Shown one piece after another: positions 1 to 6,005 of a stretch of 6,033 nt of DNA (positions within the stretch are counted from its first letter, which is position 1; every line of letters starts with the position of its first letter). Source of the DNA: an uncultured Lachnospiraceae bacterium (GTDB taxonomy: Bacteria > Bacillota > Clostridia > Lachnospirales > Lachnospiraceae); the NCBI GenBank assembly GCA_945836565.1, contig CAMALN010000107.1, positions 1-6,033 on the forward strand, read 5' to 3'. The notes below the pieces were generated by a model. It saw nothing but the letters and a program-made list of their open reading frames with translations, did no database searches and was not told the DNA's origin. The position numbers were made by a program, and so were the translations under genes.

Positions 1-515
1 GCACCCTGCTTCGCTATATCTATATCACATATCCTGTATGGCATAGTCACACTGCTTACAAGCCCACTCTTCGAAAAAACACACACGTTATTTCCGCCCT
101 TGTCTGCAACTAACGCATAATCTCCGCAAGCCTGCGCTATCGGGGCATTCATATTTATTCCCGCCGTCCATACAGTATCTCCGTTTGAATTGATATACGA
201 TACGCCCGCTGCGGTGTACTTCAGGAGATTGTCCGCATAGCTTATATATTGAGATGTATTTTCATAATCTGTGGCTACACTCTCTACTATCCTGTATCCT
301 CTGTATCTTTTATATCTAAGTGAAACAAGAAATATTATCCCCAGCAAAGCGAGCAGTAACGCAAGCAATGTTATCCTTCTCTTTCTCTGCGCCAAAGCCT
401 GCTGCCTCTCTTGGTTCTTCACTGCAAGCTCAGGATCGGATTCGACATATATTACATTACTCTTACTTACCCTTGTTTGATTTCTTTCGTTTATCTCTCG
501 ATCTTTCCTATTCAT
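1..515 (-). CDS. DUF5711-like single-pass membrane protein, partial (N-terminal 171 residues; C-terminus beyond window)
   Basis: The reading frame opens at an ATG (513-515 on the minus strand) and stays open to the left edge without a stop, so only the N-terminal 171 residues are visible. A charged cytoplasmic segment (about residues 1-47, ending in the basic run QRKRR) is followed by one hydrophobic helix (about 48-66). After it comes an extracytoplasmic part with beta-propeller-like strand repeats, such as YINSNGDTVWTAGI (107-120) and DYALVADKGGNNVCVFSKSG (132-151). That architecture matches DUF5711 proteins of clostridia, whose function is unknown. A GAGGA Shine-Dalgarno sits 10 bases upstream. 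An in-frame TTG two codons earlier is possible but less likely. It lies 92 bases downstream of the LysM gene on the same strand with no clear terminator between, so co-transcription is plausible. The family assignment is by recalled pattern; the membrane topology is read directly. Confidence 0.8.
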   Translation of the reverse strand, partial: MNRKDREINERNQTRVSKSNVIYVESDPELAVKNQERQQALAQRKRRITLLALLLALLGIIFLVSLRYKRYRGYRIVESVATDYENTSQYISYADNLLKYTAAGVSYINSNGDTVWTAGINMNAPIAQACGDYALVADKGGNNVCVFSKSGLVSSVTMPYRICDIDIAKQG

Positions 516-607
516 AACCAATATATCCTCGCAAAATGTAAGTCATACCTTCTGTCAGAATATTTTATCATAATGCTATACAAATATCTATCCCGGATTT
601 GTTATAG

Positions 608-1852
608 CTAAGGTATATCAGGAAGCACAAGCTCCTGTCCATCAAGAATTTTCCCATCCTCGCCTATATTATTTGCCTGTGCAATATTTGAAACATATGC
701 TATATCGCCATAATATTCCTCAGCTATTGAGGATAAGGTATCACCATATCTAACCTTATATACTACTCTTGAATTTTCATTTCCGGTTTCAACTGCAGCC
801 TGCGTTGTAGCCTCTGTTATAGGAGCTGTTGTAGATGCTTCTGTAGTCGGGTCCAAAGCTGCAGTGTTCTCGCCCTGCTCCAAAGTCTGTGCTACATCTG
901 TAGGGGTATTCTCCTGCGGCACCTGTTCCTCTGTGTTCATAGCATCTATAGCATCTGTTGAAGGAGGAGTGACAACCGCATCTGCTGCCTGTACATTATT
1001 TCCGCCTGCCTCTGCGGTCATTTCAAGTCTGTTAATCGATACCTCCATATTACGCATCTTCTTATAATTGCCTGCGATAGTTATACCCATCGCAAGCACA
1101 ACAAGAGAAAGAAATGCTCCTGCGACATATCCCAGGCTTAAGTTATAGCTTTTATTCTCCATAGCCTGCCTGTTCTTTTCTCGATAATTCTTAATAAGCT
1201 CATCATCCTTTCTCTTGATGTCGCTCTTTTCTTCCCCTATATCTTCCTTTCTCTGCTTTATGATATATGACTGCATCCTGTCGTTTTTAGCATAATAAAT
1301 GTAGTAACCTTTTTGCTTTACCATCTGTCCCTTTTCGTATATGTAAAATGCGTCCTCACTTTCTAGTGAATCGCTCACATACAGCACCTTGTCCGAGCCC
1401 GGAAAATTCTCTATATGAAGCTTTTCTATCCGCGCATTTATAGCTGTTGAAAATCCCATTCGCGACAGAAACCAGCCCACAACCGAAAGCTCCGGAAAAA
1501 ATTCCTTTATCTGCTCGTAGATATCTGACCATATTTCCTGAGAAAATTCACATTCCTCCATATCGAATTCTACATTCTGAGCATCCACGGCACCGCTTAT
1601 AAAAAGCGTCTCCCCCTGCTCAGTCTGTCTCTTTTCTCCTACAAGTATAGCTCCTCTCACATCTGTATTTCCGGGTCTTGCAATATAATTAAGATATGTA
1701 ACTACATAATCCTCAATATATATTTTTATCCTGCCTGACGGGCTTCCCACCTGACGAATATTCTTCGGGAGCTTAAACCCCTCGCCCGATGCATTTGTCT
1801 CTCCTTCCACATTCTTTTCTTCACCCTTTTTATCACAGATAATTTCTATCAT
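608..1852 (-). CDS. Membrane-anchored LysM protein with an N-terminal inactive JAB1/MPN-like domain
   Basis: This encodes 414 residues. Residues 1-40 are charged and probably disordered. Residues about 41-200 resemble a JAB1/MPN (JAMM) fold: a first strand/helix IKIYIEDYVVTYLNYI, a strand RGAILVGEK (66-74), then VVGWFLSRMGFS (124-135), which lines up with the family pattern VGWxHSHPG. The two zinc-binding histidines are replaced by Leu129 and Arg131 and no SxxD follows, so peptidase activity is not expected. Residues 201-236 are strongly charged, 238-260 form a transmembrane helix, 283-363 are a Thr/Ala/Glu/Pro-rich stalk, and 364-412 are a LysM with the typical YxVxxGDTLxxIA start and a closing GQELVLP. 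The inferred topology has the MPN-like part in the cytoplasm and the LysM outside, touching peptidoglycan. The start is ATG 1852 because an AAGGAGGT site lies just upstream; the TTG at 1870 would overlap that site. LysM and membrane calls are firm; the MPN-like call is inference. Confidence 0.88.
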   Translation of the reverse strand: MIEIICDKKGEEKNVEGETNASGEGFKLPKNIRQVGSPSGRIKIYIEDYVVTYLNYIARPGNTDVRGAILVGEKRQTEQGETLFISGAVDAQNVEFDMEECEFSQEIWSDIYEQIKEFFPELSVVGWFLSRMGFSTAINARIEKLHIENFPGSDKVLYVSDSLESEDAFYIYEKGQMVKQKGYYIYYAKNDRMQSYIIKQRKEDIGEEKSDIKRKDDELIKNYREKNRQAMENKSYNLSLGYVAGAFLSLVVLAMGITIAGNYKKMRNMEVSINRLEMTAEAGGNNVQAADAVVTPPSTDAIDAMNTEEQVPQENTPTDVAQTLEQGENTAALDPTTEASTTAPITEATTQAAVETGNENSRVVYKVRYGDTLSSIAEEYYGDIAYVSNIAQANNIGEDGKILDGQELVLPDIP

Positions 1853-1856
1853 AGCT

Positions 1857-1864
1857 ACCTCCTT
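1857..1864 (-). promoter_or_regulatory. Ribosome binding site deciding the start of the LysM gene
   Basis: On the minus strand AAGGAGGT is followed by four bases and ATG (1850-1852). This near-perfect Shine-Dalgarno lies inside the six-codon extension that would begin at TTG 1870, which argues that translation starts at 1852. Confidence 0.85.
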
Positions 1865-1885
1865 GTCCAAATATCTATTACAACG

Positions 1886-1914
1886 TGTATAGATATTACC
1901 ACCTGATAAAACAA
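1886..1914 (-). promoter_or_regulatory. Candidate promoter of the LysM/DUF5711 unit
   Basis: On the minus strand a TTGTTT (1909-1914), a 17-base spacer and TATACA (1886-1891) form a weak sigma-A-like promoter about 35 bases upstream of the LysM start. An overlapping alternative is TTGTCC - 16 bases - TAATAT. Neither is near consensus, so this is a suggestion only. Confidence 0.35.
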
Positions 1915-1976
1915 GGACAACTCAAATACTGTCGATAGAAGAATTTAACTATATTCCATATTTCGTGATTACATTT

Positions 1977-2006
1977 TTTACAACTTGGCAATACTTCCTG
2001 CATAAA
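1977..2006 (+). promoter_or_regulatory. Candidate promoter of yyaC
   Basis: TTTACA (1977-1982), an 18-base spacer and CATAAA (2001-2006) give a plausible but weak sigma-A-type promoter 30 bases before the yyaC start. The -10 region read as CATAAATT also resembles the -10 of the mother-cell sigma-E class (CATAcanT), but no matching -35 is seen at the right distance. The sigma class is therefore left open. Confidence 0.3.
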
Positions 2007-2036
2007 TTAATTGTAGTAAAGAAAAAGGTGAGCTGT

Positions 2037-2609
2037 ATGATTAATCCATTTTCCAAGCAATGCAATACAGAGTACTTTGATATAACCGACACAAATTTGA
2101 ATTACGAATTAAGCACCTGCCTGCACAACAGACTTGCAGGTCTCGAGGGCAAAGCAGTTACTCCGGTTTTCTTATGCATAGGTACCGACAGAGCAACCGG
2201 TGACTGCTTAGGACCTCTTGTCGGCATGAAGCTTCGAGACTTCAACATAAGCTACGATATCTACGGTACTCTGGATGCCCCTGTACACGCACTTAACTTA
2301 AAGGATACCATAGAATATATCCATAGAAATTACGACAATCCTTTCATCATTGCCATAGATGCAGCACTGGGTAACCCTGCCCACGTGGGCTTTATCACAG
2401 TAAGCGACTGTCCTATGGAGCCCGGAAAGGGTGTAAATAAAAAGCTACCCATAATAGGAGACATCTCTATAACAGGTATAGTAAATGTGTCCGGACGTCA
2501 TGACAGCGTTCTCCAAACCACCAGATTATATACCGTAATGCAGCTTGCAAATTCCATCGCCGAAGCACTACGAGACTGCTTAAATAAAAAGACGTGTGAA
2601 GCTCATTAG
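2037..2609 (+). CDS. yyaC: Sporulation-associated putative protease YyaC
   Basis: This encodes 190 residues, close to the roughly 205 of the Bacillus subtilis protein. It belongs to the YyaC family (DUF1256), which is related in fold to the hydrogenase-maturation endopeptidases (HybD-like) and is annotated as a putative spore protease. Its substrate is not established. Family hallmarks are all present: CIGTDRATGDCLGPLVG (47-63) with acidic Asp51 and Asp56, YGTLDAPVHALNL (76-88), IIAIDAALG (104-112) with Asp108, PGKGVNKKLPIIGDISITGI (129-148), and a C-terminal LQTTRLYTVMQLANSIA stretch. There is no signal peptide or membrane segment. The ATG at 2037 is chosen because AAAGGTGA lies five bases upstream; an in-frame ATG at 1965 would add 24 hydrophobic/basic residues foreign to the family and has no good ribosome binding site. 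The gene is divergent from the LysM gene and convergent with the HD-GYP-like gene. Confidence 0.93.
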   Translation: MINPFSKQCNTEYFDITDTNLNYELSTCLHNRLAGLEGKAVTPVFLCIGTDRATGDCLGPLVGMKLRDFNISYDIYGTLDAPVHALNLKDTIEYIHRNYDNPFIIAIDAALGNPAHVGFITVSDCPMEPGKGVNKKLPIIGDISITGIVNVSGRHDSVLQTTRLYTVMQLANSIAEALRDCLNKKTCEAH

Positions 2610-2627
2610 ATATAACCTGCCAAACAA

Positions 2628-2658
2628 AAAAGCTACCAACGAATCGGTAGCTTTTGTT
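2628..2658. terminator. Bidirectional intrinsic terminator between yyaC and the HD-GYP-like gene
   Basis: A perfect 10-bp stem (AAAAGCTACC at 2628-2637 with GGTAGCTTTT at 2646-2655) encloses an 8-base loop. On the plus strand the stem runs into TTTTGTT. On the minus strand it runs into TTTTTTGTTTG. It lies 18 bases after the yyaC stop and 14 bases after the stop of the minus-strand gene, so it can end both convergent transcripts. Confidence 0.85.
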
Positions 2659-2671
2659 ATGCTTTCTGAAA

Positions 2672-3775
2672 CTATCTTATATTTTTCATGTTCAGATATT
2701 CATTCAAGGTCTCCTGATCAACCTTGATTCGATTATCCATAGTCTTCATAATATCAACAATCTGATATCTTCTGTATACTGCATTGTTGCTCAAATCATA
2801 TACATTATTCGTAGTAAAGCCCAACACTACAGGTCGTAATATATTATGTGTATTCTCTGCTATTACAAGACCCTTTTCCTTATTGGTAAGCTCAACACAT
2901 ACGCCCGGAGTAAGAATCTTGATACTCTTGATAAGTGCTGAAACTATCTCTTCATCAAACTCATCCTTGTTAAGAAGCAGGTATTTGACTGCTGCTATCT
3001 CTGAAAGTGTCTCTCCCTGAAGCTTCATACAGGTCATAGTATCAAAGAGATTCGCAACCTTGATAATCTTCGTACTCCTAAGTGCCTTTCCGTCATCAAG
3101 CTTTCCATCCCCATACTCCATCCTGTGAAGCTGGCTGATAATTCGCCTGACTCCACTGTCTATGCCAACCTCGGGTCTAAGCAAGCCAAGGCCATCATTC
3201 TGAAACTTCTTGACTATAATCAAATCGTTCGTGTCGTAATCATCACACTTATCCCTGACCTTATTTGGAAGCATAAGCTTTCCAATATCATGCATCAATG
3301 CAGCAGTAATCAATTCTTCCTGTTCACTACGGGTAAAATTAAGATTCGCAGCCATAAGTGCAACCAGAATAGAAGTATTTATCACATGCTTATATATGTA
3401 GTCGTCTGTACTTCGAATATTCTGCATAAACGAAATCTTATGGTCAAGTCTGCCATAATTCACATATATGGCATTCACAAGTCTGGACAGATTCTGAGGT
3501 ACTCTGCCGGCTATAACATTATCGAGCTCTTCTCTGGCACTAAATACTGCCATGGTCTGAAAACGCTCGAAATCCAAATCCTCCTCTGTCATAGGCGGAA
3601 CCGGCTCCGCAGACTCCAAAATATATAATCCTATGAGGCCAAAATTCTTCACACTTTCAATGCCCTGTAAAGTAAGCCTGGTATTGCGTTCATACAGCAA
3701 TACGCCGGACTTATTGTATATAGGCCTTGCAAGACGCATACCATACTTTAAGTCTTCAGTTTTTACAAAAAGCAT
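2672..3775 (-). CDS. Divergent HD-GYP-like signalling protein (probable degenerate c-di-GMP phosphodiesterase)
   Basis: This encodes 367 residues, soluble, with no membrane segment. Residues 1-55 (KTEDLKYGMRLARPIYNKSG...LYIL) match the small N-terminal domain often found before clostridial HD-GYP domains. Residues about 100-290 are the HD domain: His130 in the first helix, the pair His162-Asp163 in MHDIGKLMLP, and Asp245 in VANLFDTMT. Canonical HD-GYP enzymes hydrolyse cyclic di-GMP and carry HPxxG, HHExxDGxGYP and these ligands. Here HPxxG reads FQNDG (191-195, His lost) and HHExxDGxGYP reads LHRMEYGDGKLDD (216-228), with one His, a displaced Glu and no GYP. A C-terminal beta-rich tail (about 291-367, including VELTNKEKGLVIAEN and LRPVVLGF) also occurs in clostridial relatives. 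A sensor or altered-specificity role is possible. The ATG start is supported by AGGAGGT eight bases upstream. Confidence 0.85.
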   Translation of the reverse strand: MLFVKTEDLKYGMRLARPIYNKSGVLLYERNTRLTLQGIESVKNFGLIGLYILESAEPVPPMTEEDLDFERFQTMAVFSAREELDNVIAGRVPQNLSRLVNAIYVNYGRLDHKISFMQNIRSTDDYIYKHVINTSILVALMAANLNFTRSEQEELITAALMHDIGKLMLPNKVRDKCDDYDTNDLIIVKKFQNDGLGLLRPEVGIDSGVRRIISQLHRMEYGDGKLDDGKALRSTKIIKVANLFDTMTCMKLQGETLSEIAAVKYLLLNKDEFDEEIVSALIKSIKILTPGVCVELTNKEKGLVIAENTHNILRPVVLGFTTNNVYDLSNNAVYRRYQIVDIMKTMDNRIKVDQETLNEYLNMKNIR

Positions 3776-3783
3776 ACCCTTTG

Positions 3784-3790
3784 ACCTCCT
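3784..3790 (-). promoter_or_regulatory. Ribosome binding site of the HD-GYP-like gene
   Basis: AGGAGGT on the minus strand lies eight bases before ATG 3775 and fixes the start codon. Confidence 0.8.
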
Positions 3791-3846
3791 ACATTACTCA
3801 TCCTGCCTATGTAAAATATCTACAAAAGGCAATAATATACGTGTAC

Positions 3847-3875
3847 ATATTATCACAAAAAGACACACAATACAA
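3847..3875 (-). promoter_or_regulatory. Candidate promoter of the HD-GYP-like gene
   Basis: On the minus strand TTGTAT (3870-3875), a 17-base spacer and TAATAT (3847-3852) are seen, with a TG two bases ahead of the -10 (an extended -10). It sits just after the leuA terminator, which suggests an independent transcription unit. The leader before the gene would be roughly 65 bases. The -10 overlaps one arm of an inverted repeat (3832-3838 with 3847-3853). Confidence 0.4.
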
Positions 3876-3877
3876 CT

Positions 3878-3908
3878 AAAAAAGATGCAATCTTTTGACG
3901 CATCTTTT
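3878..3908 (-). terminator. Intrinsic terminator of leuA
   Basis: On the minus strand AAAAGATGC (3908-3900) pairs with GCATCTTTT (3888-3880) across an 11-base loop and runs into a TTTTTT tract. It starts 17 bases after the leuA stop codon and separates leuA from the HD-GYP-like gene. Confidence 0.85.
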
Positions 3909-3925
3909 CCAGTCATATTATATGA

Positions 3926-5596
3926 TTATTTATGTATCCTCTGTGTTCTGTTAAGCGCACTAATAAGTGCAAATACTGACGCATCTATAATATCTGTCTT
4001 GATACCTGCACCCCAGGTTGCCTTTTCATCACCATCAACAACTATGCCTACATATGCACATGCCTGAGAGTTTGACCCTACCTGAAGAGCATGCTCCTCA
4101 TAGGTAACTAAAGAGAATTTGATGTCAAAATGCTTCATAATCGCATTACTTACAGCATCCAGTCTGCCATTTCCATGACCATGATAAACCTTCTTAACAT
4201 CATTTACCAGTATTGTAATCTCTGTCTCTATTCCATCAATCTGCTTAAAGTGACATTCAAGAAGCTTTATAGGCTTCTCCACATTCACATACTCATTCAT
4301 GAATATATCATTCACTTCCTCAGCTGAAAGCTCCTTATGCATATGGTCAGACACACCCTTAACCGTATATCCAAGATCCTCTCTCATCTTTGCCGGTAAA
4401 TTAAAGCCATACTTCTGCTCTAAGATATATCCTATACCGCCCTTTCCGGACTGGCTGTTGATACGGATAACATCTCCGTCATACTTTCTACCGATATCCT
4501 CAGGGTTAAGCGGAAGATATGGCACTGTCCACATATCGTCCGGGTCTTCCTCTCTGCACTTCATACCCTTTGCGATAGCATCCTGGTGTGAGCCGGAGAA
4601 TGCCGCAAACACAAGCTTACCTGTGTATGGTGAACGCTCATATACGTGCATTCTGGTAAGTCTCTCATAAACCTCTGTAATACGTGGTATATCCGATAAA
4701 TCAAGCTCAGGATCCACGCCGTGTGTAAACATATTCATGGCGAGGGTTATGATATCAACATTACCTGTTCTCTCTCCATTTCCGAATAAGGTACCTTCTA
4801 TACGGTCAGCACCCGCAAGTAATCCAAGCTCTGCATCTGCCACACCACAACCTCTGTCATTGTGCGGATGTAATGAAAGAATTACATTCTCTCTGCAATG
4901 CATGTTGTTGCTCATATACTCTATCTGGCTGGCATACACATGTGGAAGTGACATCTCAACTGTAGCCGGAAGATTGATTATAACCTTTCTCTCGCTTGTC
5001 GGCTTCCATATATCTATAACCGCATTACATACCTCTAATGCATAATCAATCTCTGTACCCGTAAAGCTCTCCGGAGAATATTCAAACTGATATGTAACAC
5101 CATACTCCGCTGCCATATCATTCAAAAGCTTTGCGCCATCGGTAGCAATCTTCAATATCTCTTCCTTTGACTTCTTGAACACCTGTGTTCTCTGTGCATA
5201 CGAGGTCGAATTGTATAAATGTACAACCGCATTCTTCGCACCGTTTATCGCCTCAAAGGTCTTCTTGATAATATGCTCTCTCGCCTGTGTAAGAACCTGA
5301 ATAGTAACGTCATCCGGTATTAAATCCTGCTCGATAAGTGTACGGCAGAACTCATACTCTGTCTCTGACGCAGCAGGGAAGCCAATCTCTATCTCCTTAA
5401 AGCCTACAGCAACAAGCTCCTTGAAGAACTCTATCTTCTCCTCAAGGCTCATCGGGACGATAAGTGCCTGATTTCCGTCTCTAAGGTCTACACTGCACCA
5501 TGCCGGTGCCTTATCTACATACTCCTTGTTTACCCAGTTTGTGCTCACAACAGGTGGCATATAATAACCACGCTTGTAATGCTCGAAATTCTTCAT
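3926..5596 (-). CDS. leuA: 2-isopropylmalate synthase (yeast/actinobacterial type LeuA)
   Basis: This encodes 556 residues and catalyses the first committed step of leucine synthesis: acetyl-CoA plus 2-oxoisovalerate to 2-isopropylmalate, in the cytoplasm. The catalytic TIM barrel covers about residues 25-310 with DLRDGNQALIVPM (37-49; metal-binding Asp40), HPHNDRG (243-249; metal-binding His243 and His245) and GNGERTGN (272-279; Asn279). SGSHQDAI (334-341) lies in the linker subdomain, followed by NSQSGKGGIGY (380-390). The C-terminal regulatory domain, about 440-556, is where leucine feedback inhibits homologues. Sequence and length fit the yeast/Mycobacterium-type LeuA rather than the shorter E. 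coli type. The ATG start is supported by AAGGAGG (5606-5612) nine bases upstream. It is a single-gene unit: a T-box leader precedes it and a terminator follows. No other leu or ilv gene is in the window. All key residues are intact. Confidence 0.97.
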   Translation of the reverse strand: MKNFEHYKRGYYMPPVVSTNWVNKEYVDKAPAWCSVDLRDGNQALIVPMSLEEKIEFFKELVAVGFKEIEIGFPAASETEYEFCRTLIEQDLIPDDVTIQVLTQAREHIIKKTFEAINGAKNAVVHLYNSTSYAQRTQVFKKSKEEILKIATDGAKLLNDMAAEYGVTYQFEYSPESFTGTEIDYALEVCNAVIDIWKPTSERKVIINLPATVEMSLPHVYASQIEYMSNNMHCRENVILSLHPHNDRGCGVADAELGLLAGADRIEGTLFGNGERTGNVDIITLAMNMFTHGVDPELDLSDIPRITEVYERLTRMHVYERSPYTGKLVFAAFSGSHQDAIAKGMKCREEDPDDMWTVPYLPLNPEDIGRKYDGDVIRINSQSGKGGIGYILEQKYGFNLPAKMREDLGYTVKGVSDHMHKELSAEEVNDIFMNEYVNVEKPIKLLECHFKQIDGIETEITILVNDVKKVYHGHGNGRLDAVSNAIMKHFDIKFSLVTYEEHALQVGSNSQACAYVGIVVDGDEKATWGAGIKTDIIDASVFALISALNRTQRIHK

Positions 5597-5605
5597 ACTC
5601 TTTTA

Positions 5606-5612
5606 CCTCCTT
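5606..5612 (-). promoter_or_regulatory. Ribosome binding site of leuA
   Basis: AAGGAGG on the minus strand lies nine bases before ATG 5596. It is downstream of the T-box terminator and is not part of its stem, so control is expected at transcription elongation rather than at translation initiation. Confidence 0.8.
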
Positions 5613-5639
5613 AATACAAAATAACAAACTGCAATTGCA

Positions 5640-5759
5640 TATCTGTGATTTATGTGAAGGTGGTTTGTGCAAAAAAATAAACCTGTGCCTCCATCTTAGA
5701 GACGCAAGTTCTGCGCGGTACCACTCTAATTCATACTAACGTATGCCCTCTCACAGATA
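5640..5759 (-). repeat. 9-bp inverted repeat bracketing the T-box antiterminator/terminator region
   Basis: TATCTGTGA (5640-5648, plus) and its exact reverse complement TCACAGATA (5751-5759, plus) lie on either side of the T-box (5714-5727) and terminator (5671-5710). In the leader RNA they could pair and enclose the decision hairpins. The repeat is seen directly; any function is speculation. Confidence 0.5.
5671..5710 (-). terminator. Regulatory intrinsic terminator of the leuA T-box leader
   Basis: On the minus strand AACTTGCGTCTC (5710-5699) pairs with GAGGCACAGGTT (5691-5680) over a 7-base loop. Eleven of 12 positions pair, two as G-U wobbles, with one C-A mismatch. A T-rich tract with seven consecutive T follows (5677-5671). 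It begins four bases after the T-box sequence, the usual place for the terminator that the antiterminator must outcompete. Confidence 0.88.
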
Positions 5760-5831
5760 CGGGCTTATCTCATCTAAACTAAGCCTTATATCCTCCTACA
5801 GTAACGGTTAGGTTCCGTCCGTGTCTACTGA

Positions 5832-5853
5832 TAGCAAATGTTACTAGCAAATG
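5832..5853. repeat. Short direct repeat in the T-box leader
   Basis: The 9-base unit TAGCAAATG occurs at 5832-5840 and again at 5845-5853 with 4 bases between (13-base period). It lies between the specifier region and the Stem III/T-box part of the leader, near the expected Stem I base and linker. It may reflect a small tandem duplication within the RNA. Confidence 0.6.
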
Positions 5854-5976
5854 CCACCGTTCAACCGGCTACTCCAAGGCGAGTTCAAGATTCATCCAAC
5901 ACTGTCTCACACCAACCGACAGTTCTCTGAAGATATCAAAATCTCTAATATTCCTCTTCACAGTATTTACTTGATA

Positions 5977-6005
5977 AGATTAACACATATAACATTGAGT
6001 GTCAA
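5977..6005 (-). promoter_or_regulatory. Sigma-A-type promoter of the leuA T-box transcript
   Basis: On the minus strand a consensus TTGACA (6005-6000), a 17-base spacer and TAATCT (5982-5977) form a strong housekeeping promoter. Transcription is expected to start near 5970 (a G six bases after the -10), giving a leader of about 374 bases before the leuA ATG. Positions 6006-6033 beyond it hold nothing I can identify. Confidence 0.85.

Larger units (their letters stand above)
5671..5970 (-). promoter_or_regulatory. Leucine-specific T-box leader controlling leuA
   Basis: This untranslated leader senses uncharged tRNA-Leu and permits read-through into leuA during leucine shortage. Its elements on the minus strand are as follows. 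A Stem I distal hairpin has a 6-bp stem ACTGTC/GACAGT (5923-5918 with 5906-5901) around the loop GGTTGGTGTGA, which contains the conserved GGTGnGA. The 3' strand of the specifier loop reads GAA-CTC-GCC, placing the specifier CTC (Leu) at 5883-5881. A probable Stem III hairpin is GGCTTA...TAAGCC (about 5787-5762). The 14-base T-box AGAGTGGTACCGCG lies at 5727-5714 with the TGGT bulge that pairs with the tRNA ACCA end, fitting the A discriminator base of tRNA-Leu. The terminator follows. A possible Stem I base is TACTG (5965-5961) with CAGTA (5830-5826). Element identity is seen directly; Leu specificity is inferred from the specifier and the downstream gene, which agree. Confidence 0.95.

Noticed and set aside
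550..560. Odd palindrome TTCTGTCAGAA between the LysM and DUF5711 genes
   Set aside because: The arms are only 5 bp with a one-base centre and no T tract, so it is neither a terminator nor a convincing operator. It is likely chance.
780..1000. Possible repeat array in the Thr/Ala-rich stretch of the LysM gene
   Set aside because: It is compositionally biased (Thr, Ala, Glu, Pro) but shows no regular period at DNA level. It is best read as a flexible stalk of the protein.
1965..2036. N-terminal extension of YyaC that might be a signal peptide
   Set aside because: The extra residues (MITFFTTWQYFLHKLIVVKKK...) are hydrophobic, but no ribosome binding site precedes the ATG at 1965 and a good one precedes 2037. 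The stretch also coincides with the likely promoter.
3125..3628. A 167-codon open frame on the plus strand
   Set aside because: It lies wholly inside the HD-GYP-like gene on the opposite strand, has no ribosome binding site, and its translation shows no recognisable domain. The minus-strand frame carries clear conserved motifs.
3633..4067. A 144-codon open frame on the plus strand across the HD-GYP-like/leuA junction
   Set aside because: It overlaps the 5' end of one real gene and the 3' end of leuA, and spans the leuA terminator and a promoter region. There is no Shine-Dalgarno and no family resemblance.
5500..5739. Short plus-strand open frame over the start of leuA and its leader
   Set aside because: It crosses the leuA start, terminator and T-box, all of which are explained on the minus strand, and has no coding signature.
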